Origin: Desulfarculus sp.
Lineage (GTDB): Bacteria; Desulfobacterota; Desulfarculia; Desulfarculales; Desulfarculaceae
DNA: 6,280 bases
Reading direction: 5' to 3'
Assembly: GCA_020216805.1 (NCBI GenBank)
Contig: JAIWNN010000157.1
Span: forward strand, 1-6,280
The notes beneath the pieces were generated by a model. The model had not been told where the DNA came from. It saw only the letters and a list, made by a program, of their open reading frames with translations, and did no database searches. Both the position numbers and the translations under genes were made by a program. Positions 1-4,760 of this stretch are shown here, in pieces (position 1 is the first letter of the stretch; each line of letters opens with the position of its first letter).

Positions 1-2
1 AC

Positions 3-161
3 ACCCGTCAGGGCATGTTCGTGGCCTTCCCCTACACCGTCACCAAGAACTTCTCGATTCACCCCGAGTTCAACTACTTCAACTACGGCGACGCCCTCAG
101 CAACGGCAACGACAACGGCAACGAGTGGATGCTGGGCCTCCAGTTCCGCTTCGTCTTCTAG
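3..161 (+). CDS. Outer-membrane beta-barrel (porin-like) protein, C-terminal fragment
   Basis: This is the last 52 residues and the stop of a gene whose start lies left of the window; the reading frame begins at base 3. The peptide starts TRQGMFVAFPYTVTKNFSIH and ends in QFRFVF. A terminal Phe preceded by alternating hydrophobic residues is the usual C-terminal signal of beta-barrel proteins recognised by the BAM complex, so an outer-membrane location is likely. Aligned without gaps to the last 52 residues of the next gene (383-1591), 25 positions are identical, including the shared IHPE, YGD, EW and QFR blocks, so the two are tandem paralogues. The substrate cannot be told from this fragment. 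A terminator follows 31 bases after the stop, so this gene probably does not share one transcript with its paralogue. Confidence 0.85.
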   Translation, partial: TRQGMFVAFPYTVTKNFSIHPEFNYFNYGDALSNGNDNGNEWMLGLQFRFVF

Positions 162-192
162 TCGCCTGATCCCGTCCTGAAAGCACCCCGCG

Positions 193-220
193 CGGGCCGG
201 AGGCTCTCCTCCGGCCCGCA
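193..220 (+). terminator. Intrinsic terminator of the first porin-like gene
   Basis: A perfect 12-bp inverted repeat (193-204 with 209-220, arm GCGGGCCGGAGG) encloses a 4-base loop, CTCT. It is followed by ATCTTT, a short and imperfect T-rich tail. It lies 31 bases after the stop at 161 and before the next gene. The stem is very stable, but the weak T tract leaves its efficiency uncertain. Confidence 0.8.
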
Positions 221-369
221 TCTTTGGGGAGGGCGGCCCGGAGCCGCTCTTGCCCGGGGTCGGGCTGGCATGCTAGGAATAAAAGAACAACAACATTCAT
301 CCATACCGCCGCCGTCGCCCGAGCCTTCCCTACTCCAACCGGCCACCGCCCGCGGTGCCCGGCCCGCGC

Positions 370-377
370 GGAGAGGT
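370..377 (+). promoter_or_regulatory. Ribosome binding site deciding the porin start at 383
   Basis: GGAGAGGT lies 5-6 bases before the ATG at 383. The same frame is open back to 224, but the upstream codons encode Arg/Pro/Ala-rich sequence with no Shine-Dalgarno. Only the start at 383 puts a signal peptide at the N-terminus. Confidence 0.75.
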
Positions 378-382
378 GCGCC

Positions 383-1591
383 ATGTCTTCTGCCAAGTCG
401 TTACTTTCGCTGGCGATCATGGTTGTGTCCCTGCTCGCGTCCCTTCCGGCCCTGGCCAGCGGCCAGGCCCCGGCCCCCCTGGTCAGCTTCGGCGGCCGCC
501 TACTCACCGACCTGGGCTACCACCACCTGGACGCCGAGCAGACCGCCAACCAGCGCCAGACGCTGACCAGCGCCTACGCCAGCCTGGCCGCCAACTCCTA
601 CCTGCGGGCCACCTTCACCAGCCCCGACCGGGTGGCCGGCGGCATGGTGGAGCTGGGGCTCAACTCCAAGCTGGGCAACGCCGAGGCCGCCACCCTGCGC
701 TACGCCTACGGCTGGTGGCGATCCGGCCGTTTCCGGCTGCTGGCCGGCCAGGACGAGAGCTGGCTGGGCGGGCTCACCCACGCGCCCAAGCAGTTCCTGG
801 GCACCAGCGAGAGCGGCAAGCTCTATCTCTGCCAGTGGGGCTTGCTCTATTCCGGACGCCAGCCCCAGGCCCGCCTGGAGTACCACCAAGAAAGTTGGGC
901 CGCCTCCTTAGGCCTGGTCCAGCCCCTGGCCGAGCTGACCCCCCTGCAGAGCGGCGGGGTGACCACCGGCTCCCAGGCCCTGCCCGCCACGGTGGACATC
1001 CATGACCACCTGCCCCGCCTGGACCTGGCCTTCCAGTTCACCCTGGGCGGTCTTTGGCTGGGACCGGGGGTGGGCTGGGTCCAGCACCGTCTGGAGAACG
1101 CCCCGGGCCGCGACGACAACTTCACCAGTTGGGCCGCCATCCTGCCCTTCAAGTTCACCCACGGCCCCCTGACCCTCAAGGGCGAGCTCCACTGGGCCCA
1201 AAACAACGACTACGAGTGGTCGGGCAACATCCTCTCCGGCCTGCGCGGCCTGCCCCGCTCGGCGATCTTCCTCGGGCCCGACGGCTCCATCTCCGACACC
1301 CGCCAGGTGGGAGGCTTCCTGGCGGTGGAATGGAAGCCGACCGCCCAATGGGAGGTCACCGCCGGCCTGGGCCTGGAGCGGCTGACCAACGACGCCTGGA
1401 AGGACAGCGCCCATTACCCCCAGGACTCCTACACCCGGCGGGCCGTCTTCCTGGCCATCCCCCGCCAGGTCACCCCCAACTTCACCATCCATCCCGAGCT
1501 GGGGCTCTACCACTATGGCGACGACGTCCGCACCGGCCGGGCCTTTGGCGACGAGTGGCTGGCCGGGGTGCAATTCCGGTGGATCTTCTAG
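383..1591 (+). CDS. Outer-membrane beta-barrel protein, porin-like, tandem paralogue of the upstream gene
   Basis: The product is 402 residues and is predicted to be a diffusion channel or related barrel in the outer membrane. Residues 1-25 form a Sec signal peptide: Lys5, a hydrophobic core, then PALA with likely cleavage before SGQ. The mature part is rich in alternating polar/hydrophobic segments with aromatic girdle residues (for example RYAYGWWRSGRFRLLAG near 106-122 and GLWLGPGVGWVQHRLE near 223-238). It ends in QFRWIF, the terminal-Phe beta-signal. There is one cysteine (about residue 150). The last 52 residues are 25/52 identical to the upstream partial gene, so this is a tandem duplication. 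The length suits a 14-18 strand porin or an alginate-export/DcaP-like barrel, but I cannot place it in a named family and the substrate is unknown. ATG 383 was chosen for its ribosome site and signal peptide. Outer-membrane barrel is confident; porin function is inference. Confidence 0.85.
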   Translation: MSSAKSLLSLAIMVVSLLASLPALASGQAPAPLVSFGGRLLTDLGYHHLDAEQTANQRQTLTSAYASLAANSYLRATFTSPDRVAGGMVELGLNSKLGNAEAATLRYAYGWWRSGRFRLLAGQDESWLGGLTHAPKQFLGTSESGKLYLCQWGLLYSGRQPQARLEYHQESWAASLGLVQPLAELTPLQSGGVTTGSQALPATVDIHDHLPRLDLAFQFTLGGLWLGPGVGWVQHRLENAPGRDDNFTSWAAILPFKFTHGPLTLKGELHWAQNNDYEWSGNILSGLRGLPRSAIFLGPDGSISDTRQVGGFLAVEWKPTAQWEVTAGLGLERLTNDAWKDSAHYPQDSYTRRAVFLAIPRQVTPNFTIHPELGLYHYGDDVRTGRAFGDEWLAGVQFRWIF

Positions 1592-1728
1592 CCACGGCGC
1601 GGCTCCGCCGGACGCGCCGAACCCGGTTCTGGGCCAACGGCCGGGGGACGGCGATGGCCAGGGCTAGGCAAAGCCTACTAAAAGTCGTATTAAATGTAGG
1701 TATTTTTCATATTTTGGAAGCGACGCCC
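1592..1728. other. Intergenic region after the second porin gene; weak stem-loops and an AT-rich block
   Basis: No convincing gene is seen on either strand. Just after the porin stop there is a 7-bp stem (1595-1601 with 1613-1619, arm CGGCGCG, 11-base loop). It has no T tract, so it is at best a weak terminator. TAGGC-AAA-GCCTA (1665-1677) is a small inverted repeat. It is followed by a markedly AT-rich block, about 1677-1718, containing TATTAAAT and TATTTTTCATATTTT, which stands out against the GC-rich surroundings. The block sits directly upstream of the TTGACA box at 1729 and may act as an UP-type promoter enhancer or regulator site. Confidence 0.5.
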
Positions 1729-1757
1729 TTGACAACCCGCCCACTTTGCCATACACA
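1729..1757 (+). promoter_or_regulatory. Candidate sigma-70 promoter for the aminotransferase-serA operon
   Basis: A perfect TTGACA box at 1729-1734 is followed, after a 17-base spacer, by TACACA at 1752-1757 (3 of 6 matches to TATAAT). An AT-rich block lies immediately upstream. Transcription starting near 1764 would give a leader of roughly 235 nt before the ATG at 2000. The -35 match and spacing are good and the -10 is weak. No other box of this quality is seen before the operon. Confidence 0.5.
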
Positions 1758-1763
1758 GATTTG

Positions 1764-1999
1764 ACCCGCTGTGCATCCGGGGCGATCCAGGCTCCGGCCG
1801 GCGGGTTGTTTCGCTGGAGAGAAATTCACGGGTTTATCCCGGCGGCGAGAGGGGCAAGGGTGGGTCCTGCCCCGGCCGCCGGCGCGAACCACGCGGGCTC
1901 CAGGATCGGCCCGCGACGCGGGGTCTGGCCGGCCTAGGGGAGGACGGCCCCGCGCCAATACCAAAGGTGGTCCTGCGATCAAGGACAAGGAGCAAGGAA
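1764..1999 (+). promoter_or_regulatory. Long structured 5' leader of the aminotransferase-serA operon; function unknown
   Basis: No gene is visible here. Several stems can be drawn: CGGG-TTTAT-CCCG (1829-1841); GGGGCA...TGCCCC (1851-1856 with 1868-1873, 11-base loop); CGCGGGC...GCCCGCG (1892-1898 with 1909-1915, 10-base loop); and GTCCT...AGGAC (1970-1974 with 1982-1986), which abuts the ribosome binding site. CTGGA at 1814-1818 is complementary to TCCAG at 1899-1903, in the loop of the third stem, so a pseudoknot is possible. A near-repeat occurs twice: CAAGGGTGGGTCCTGC (1855-1870) and CAAAGGTGGTCCTGC (1962-1976). I could not match the whole leader to a known riboswitch or T-box. A cis-regulatory RNA for serine/glycine metabolism is inference, and stems form easily by chance in DNA this rich in GC. 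Confidence 0.35.
1987..1992 (+). promoter_or_regulatory. Ribosome binding site of the aminotransferase, next to a small stem
   Basis: AAGGAG lies 7 bases before the ATG at 2000 and decides this start over an upstream GTG at 1967 in the same frame. TCCT at 1971-1974 can pair either with AGGA at 1982-1985 or with AGGA at 1988-1991 inside this site, so the site could be masked by local folding. Confidence 0.75.
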
Positions 2000-3139
2000 A
2001 TGAAGAAGGTCTCTCTGTTGGCGCCCGGGCCCACCCCGGTGCCCCCCCGGACCCTGCTGGCCATGGCCCAGCCCCTCATCCACCACCGGTCGGCCGACTT
2101 CCAGGAGGTCATCGGCCAGGTGCGGGCCGGCCTGAAGAAGATCTACCAGACCGCCAACGAGGTCCTGGTCTTCTGTAGCAGCGGCACCGGAGCCATGGAG
2201 AGCGCCGTCTCCAACCTGCTCAGCCCCGGCGACAAGGCCGTCGCCATCCGCGGCGGCAAGTTCGGCGAGCGCTGGTCCCTGTTGCTGGAGGCCTACGGCT
2301 GCCAGCCGGTGAACGTGGACGTGCCCTGGGGCCAGGCCGTGGACCCGGGCCAGGTGGAGGCCCTGCTGAAGGCCGATCCCACCATCAAGGCGGTCTACGT
2401 CCAGGCCCTGGAGACCAGCACCGGCGTGGACCATCCCATCCAGGCCCTGGCGCAGGTGACCAAGAACACCGGCGCGGTGCTGGTGGTGGATGCGGTCAGC
2501 GCCCTGGGCGCCTACTCCATCCCCACCGACCAGTGGGGCCTGGACGTGGTCATCAGTGGCTCCCAGAAGGCCCTGATGATGCCCCCAGGGCTGGCCTTCG
2601 CCTCCATCGGCCCCAAGGCCATGGAGCTGATGAAAAAATCCACCCTGCCCAAGTTCTACTTCTCCTGGGCCAAGGAGCTGAAGAACCAGACCGAGAACAA
2701 GGGGGCCTTCACCTCGCCGGTGACCCTGTTCATGGGCCTGCTGGACATCTTCAAGCTCATCGACGAGGTGGGCCTGGAGACCATCTTCGCCGAGACCGCG
2801 GTCCGCTCCCAGGCCTTCAAGGCCGCGGTGGCGGCCTGGGGCCTGGAGCTCTATTCCAAGCAGCGCCCCTCCACCGCCCTGACCGCGGTCCAATGCCCGG
2901 CGGGCATCGACGGCCAGAAGGTGGTGAAATGGCTGAAGGAAAAGTACGCCATCTACATCGCCGGCGGCCAGGATCAGGCCAAGGGCAAGATCTTCCGGGT
3001 GGCCCACATGGGCTACATCAACGAATTCGACACCCTCCAGGCCATCAGCGCCATCGAGATGGCCCTGAAGGGCCTGGGCCACGCCTTCGAGATGGGCTCC
3101 GGCGTGGCCGCGGCCCAGAAGATTTTCGGGGAGGCTTAA
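2000..3139 (+). CDS. Class V PLP-dependent aminotransferase (serine/alanine-glyoxylate type), probable phosphoserine-forming enzyme
   Basis: This is a 379-residue cytoplasmic enzyme of the alanine-glyoxylate/serine-pyruvate aminotransferase family (fold type I, class V). Visible hallmarks are the N-terminal LAPGPTPVPP (7-16); the PLP-phosphate loop SSGTGAMES (60-68); Asp164 in VVDAVSALG, which contacts the pyridine nitrogen; the Schiff-base Lys190 in ISGSQKALMMPPGL; and Arg333 in FRVAHMG, the expected substrate-carboxylate site. Length is normal for the family and nothing is missing. The start follows from AAGGAG 7 bases upstream. The stop is 3 bases from the next start, so it is co-transcribed with serA. 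That pairing suggests it converts 3-phosphohydroxypyruvate to phosphoserine in place of a classical SerC. From memory, a class V enzyme of this general kind has been assigned that role in methanogens. Serine-glyoxylate or alanine-glyoxylate transamination remains possible. Family is confident; substrate is inferred from context. Confidence 0.93.
   Translation: MKKVSLLAPGPTPVPPRTLLAMAQPLIHHRSADFQEVIGQVRAGLKKIYQTANEVLVFCSSGTGAMESAVSNLLSPGDKAVAIRGGKFGERWSLLLEAYGCQPVNVDVPWGQAVDPGQVEALLKADPTIKAVYVQALETSTGVDHPIQALAQVTKNTGAVLVVDAVSALGAYSIPTDQWGLDVVISGSQKALMMPPGLAFASIGPKAMELMKKSTLPKFYFSWAKELKNQTENKGAFTSPVTLFMGLLDIFKLIDEVGLETIFAETAVRSQAFKAAVAAWGLELYSKQRPSTALTAVQCPAGIDGQKVVKWLKEKYAIYIAGGQDQAKGKIFRVAHMGYINEFDTLQAISAIEMALKGLGHAFEMGSGVAAAQKIFGEA
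3129..3134 (+). promoter_or_regulatory. Ribosome binding site of serA inside the 3' end of the aminotransferase gene
   Basis: GGGAGG lies 8 bases before the ATG at 3143 and overlaps the last codons of the upstream gene. It favours 3143 over a second in-frame ATG at 3149, which would be 14 bases away. The arrangement suits tightly linked translation of the pair. Confidence 0.65.
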
Positions 3140-3142
3140 ATC

Positions 3143-4096
3143 ATGGCCATGAAGATATTGATCAGCGATCCCCTGGCCAAGGAGGGGGTCGAGATTTTCA
3201 AGAACGAGGGCTTCGAGGTGGAGGTCAAGACCGGCCTGTCCCCGGACGAGCTCAAGCAGGCCATCAAGGGCGTGGCCGGCCTGGTGATCCGCTCGGCCAC
3301 CCAGGTCACCGCCGAGCTGTTGGCGGCGGCCGACGCCCTGAAGGTGGTGGGCCGGGCCGGCACCGGCCTGGACAACGTGGACATCCCGGCCGCCACCGCC
3401 AAGGGCGTCATCGTCATGAACACCCCCGGCCAGAACAGCAACGCCGCCGCCGAGCTGGCCCTGGGCCACATCTTCGCCCTCTCCCGCCACATCGCCCGCG
3501 GCCACCGCGGGGTCAAGGAAGGCAAGTGGGAGAAGAAGCAGCTGCGGGGTCGGGAGGTCAAGGGCAAGACCCTGGGCATCCTGGGCCTGGGCAACATCGG
3601 CCGCATCCTGGCCGAGCTGGGCAAGGGCGTCAAAATGGAGGTCATCGGCTACGACCCCTTCCTCTCTCCCGAGGAAATCAAGGCCCGGGGGGCCGAGCCG
3701 GTCAGCTTCGAGGAGCTGCTGGCCCGCTCCGATTACCTGTCCATCCACGTGCCCAAGACCAAGGAGACGACGGGCCTGTTCAGCGCCGCCAACCTGGCCA
3801 AGATGAAGGACGGGGCCTATCTGATCAACTGCGCCCGGGGCGGCATCGTCGACGAGGCGGCCCTGTGCGACGCCCTGGCCAGCGGCAAGCTCTCCGGCGC
3901 GGCCCTGGACGTCTTCGAGCAGGAGCCCCTGCCCGCCGACAGCCGCATCCTGTTCGCCGACGACCTGGTCTGCACCCCCCACCTGGGGGCCAACACCCAC
4001 GAGGCCCAGGTCAACGTGGCCATCGCCGTGGCCCAGCAGATGAGCAAATATCTCAAGACCGGCGTGGCCGAGTTTGCGGTCAACGCGCCGAGGTGA
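3143..4096 (+). CDS. serA: D-3-phosphoglycerate dehydrogenase, short form without ACT domain
   Basis: The product is a 317-residue D-isomer-specific 2-hydroxyacid dehydrogenase that oxidises 3-phosphoglycerate to 3-phosphohydroxypyruvate with NAD, the first step of serine synthesis. Features seen: VGRAGTGLDNVD (69-80), typical of SerA; the Rossmann loop GLGNIG (148-153) with Asp171 at the end of the second strand for NAD preference; INCARGGIVDE (228-238) with catalytic Arg232; FEQEP with Glu261; and TPHLGANT with the general acid/base His280. The protein ends at AVNAPR, where long SerA proteins continue into the ASB and ACT domains, so the serine-binding regulatory part is absent. The stop is clean and is followed by a hairpin element, so this is a natural short form rather than a frameshift. 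It forms an operon with the upstream aminotransferase (3-base gap). Other 2-hydroxyacid dehydrogenases such as hydroxypyruvate reductase are alternatives, but the GTGLDNVD motif and the neighbour favour SerA. Confidence 0.9.
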   Translation: MAMKILISDPLAKEGVEIFKNEGFEVEVKTGLSPDELKQAIKGVAGLVIRSATQVTAELLAAADALKVVGRAGTGLDNVDIPAATAKGVIVMNTPGQNSNAAAELALGHIFALSRHIARGHRGVKEGKWEKKQLRGREVKGKTLGILGLGNIGRILAELGKGVKMEVIGYDPFLSPEEIKARGAEPVSFEELLARSDYLSIHVPKTKETTGLFSAANLAKMKDGAYLINCARGGIVDEAALCDALASGKLSGAALDVFEQEPLPADSRILFADDLVCTPHLGANTHEAQVNVAIAVAQQMSKYLKTGVAEFAVNAPR

Positions 4097-4105
4097 AGAA
4101 AATAG

Positions 4106-4143
4106 CGGGGGAAACCCTTTTGTGCACAAAAGGGTTTCCCCCG
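4106..4143 (+). terminator. Perfect 38-bp palindrome, first hairpin of a double-hairpin element after serA
   Basis: Bases 4106-4143 are exactly self-complementary, with 19-base arms that begin CGGGGGAAACCC and meet at GTGCAC. It starts 10 bases after the serA stop. As RNA it would form a very stable hairpin. There is no T run after it; the next bases are C-rich with a CCCCCTTCCCCAAAAA stretch (4146-4161). It probably acts in termination or mRNA 3'-end protection together with the second stem. Perfect DNA palindromes can also bind dimeric proteins. Confidence 0.7.
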
Positions 4144-4158
4144 AACCCCCTTCCCCAA

Positions 4159-4201
4159 AAACTTCGCGGCCCCTGGCGGGAAGCCAGGGGCCGCGAAGTT
4201 T
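4159..4201 (+). terminator. 19-bp stem-loop, second hairpin of the double-hairpin element
   Basis: Bases 4159-4177 pair perfectly with 4183-4201 around the 5-base loop GGGAA. The left arm runs AAACTTCGCGGCC and onward to CTGGC. On the + strand it is followed by GGGCGGGG rather than T residues. On the - strand the stem runs out into TTTTT then GGGG, so termination could work better for transcripts entering from the right. It separates the serA operon from the DUF1844-htrA unit. Confidence 0.7.
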
Positions 4202-4218
4202 GGGCGGGGTCTTGCCGG

Positions 4219-4247
4219 TTGCATGGCCGCGGGCGAGAATTTATAGT
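4219..4247 (+). promoter_or_regulatory. Candidate promoter for the DUF1844-htrA unit
   Basis: TATAGT at 4242-4247 matches TATAAT at 5 of 6 positions and lies in a short AT-rich patch. TTGCAT at 4219-4224, 17 bases upstream, is a partial -35 box (3 of 6). It sits just after the double hairpin and about 60 bases before the start at 4310. Only sequence resemblance supports it. Confidence 0.45.
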
Positions 4248-4297
4248 TTGAATGTCATGACGCCGGGCTGGTGGCGGCCTGGCCCAACCAAAGCTTC

Positions 4298-4303
4298 GGG
4301 AGG
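4298..4303 (+). promoter_or_regulatory. Ribosome binding site deciding the DUF1844 gene start at 4310
   Basis: GGGAGG lies 6 bases before the ATG at 4310. The frame is open from a GTG at 4271, but that codon has no Shine-Dalgarno sequence, and the extra 13 residues do not resemble the family's usual N-terminus. Confidence 0.7.
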
Positions 4304-4309
4304 CTGGCG

Positions 4310-4729
4310 ATGAGCGAGCAGGATCAGGGCTTCACCGTCAAGGACCGCCGCATCTTCAGAGAGGACGGCTCGCCCCGCGCGGAGGATTCGGCCCCGACCC
4401 AGGCCGCGCCCGCCCAGAAGCCCGAAGCCGCGCCCCAGGCCGAGACCGGCGGGCCGACCGAGGAGCCCAAACGCGAGCCGTTGCGTCTGCCCCCGGTGGA
4501 TTTCTCCGGCCTGATCCTCTCCTTGTCCCACGCCGCCGCCCTGCACCTGGGCCTGTTGCCCGACGAGCAGGGCCAGGCCCGCCTGGACCCCGCCCTGGCC
4601 CGCCACACCATCGACACCATCGCCATGCTCAAGGACAAGACCCAGGGCAACCTGACCCCGGACGAGGAGCGCCTGATCACCGGCGTGTTGACCGAACTGC
4701 GCCTGGCCTTTGTCCAGGCCACCAAATAA
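4310..4729 (+). CDS. DUF1844 family protein, function unknown
   Basis: This is a 139-residue soluble protein with no signal peptide or membrane segment. Residues 1-20 (MSEQDQGFTVKDRRIFREDG) are charged and of the kind seen at the start of family members. Residues 21-58 form a low-complexity Ala/Pro/Glu/Gln linker. Residues 62-136 are the DUF1844 domain: PVDFSGLILSLSHAAALHLG, then an acidic loop, then ARHTIDTIAMLKDKTQGNLT, then a final helix with TPDEERLITGVLTELRLAF. The family is small, largely alpha-helical and common in Desulfobacterota and neighbouring phyla; I know of no established function. The stop is 31 bases before the HtrA start and no terminator intervenes, so the two are probably co-transcribed. 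This hints at an envelope-stress or housekeeping connection but proves nothing. Assignment rests on the recognisable DFSGLILSL and IDTIAMLKDKTQGNLT patterns. Confidence 0.85.
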   Translation: MSEQDQGFTVKDRRIFREDGSPRAEDSAPTQAAPAQKPEAAPQAETGGPTEEPKREPLRLPPVDFSGLILSLSHAAALHLGLLPDEQGQARLDPALARHTIDTIAMLKDKTQGNLTPDEERLITGVLTELRLAFVQATK

Positions 4730-4747
4730 GGTCCCCCGGACCGCCTC

Positions 4748-4752
4748 AAGGA
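4748..4752 (+). promoter_or_regulatory. Ribosome binding site deciding the HtrA start at 4761
   Basis: AAGGA lies 8 bases before the ATG at 4761. The alternative in-frame ATG at 4752 overlaps this site and has no purine-rich site of its own, so 4761 is preferred; the difference is three residues. Confidence 0.6.
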
Positions 4753-4760
4753 TGGCTGCC

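Noticed and set aside
264..282. Sigma-54 promoter before the second porin gene (CTGGCATGCTAGGAAT).
   Set aside because: The -24 GG is present, but there is no GC at the required -12 spacing. A sigma-70 reading (TTGCCC at 250, TAGGAA at 274) is also too weak to list.
1811..1915. Glycine riboswitch: CTGGAGAG followed by a GGCGAGAGGGGCAA stretch recalls the aptamer core.
   Set aside because: The second half of the signature (CUCUCAGG-AAAAGGAC type) is missing; only CTCCAGGATCGG is present, and there is an extra base in the CCGAAGGGGCAA-like part. The resemblance is partial and could be chance.
1963..1979. T-box leader: AAGGTGGTCCTGCG is similar to AGGGTGGNACCGCG.
   Set aside because: I see no recognisable Stem I with its specifier loop and no matching antiterminator/terminator pair with a T run. 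The genes downstream are not a typical T-box target in this group.
1979..4129. Very long open frame on the - strand opposite the aminotransferase and serA.
   Set aside because: It is a shadow produced by GC-rich codons of the two + strand genes. Its translation is Gly/Leu/Gln/His-rich low complexity without family motifs, and the + strand genes have complete active sites.
4097..4201. Remnant of a lost ACT domain of SerA after the stop codon.
   Set aside because: The sequence directly after the stop is palindromic hairpin DNA. No frame gives ACT-like sequence, so a recent frameshift or nonsense truncation is not supported.
2533..4251. Long + strand open frame overlapping the aminotransferase and serA in another frame.
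   Set aside because: Its Gly/Arg/Pro-rich translation has no domain signature and spans two well-supported genes and the double hairpin. It is a composition artefact.
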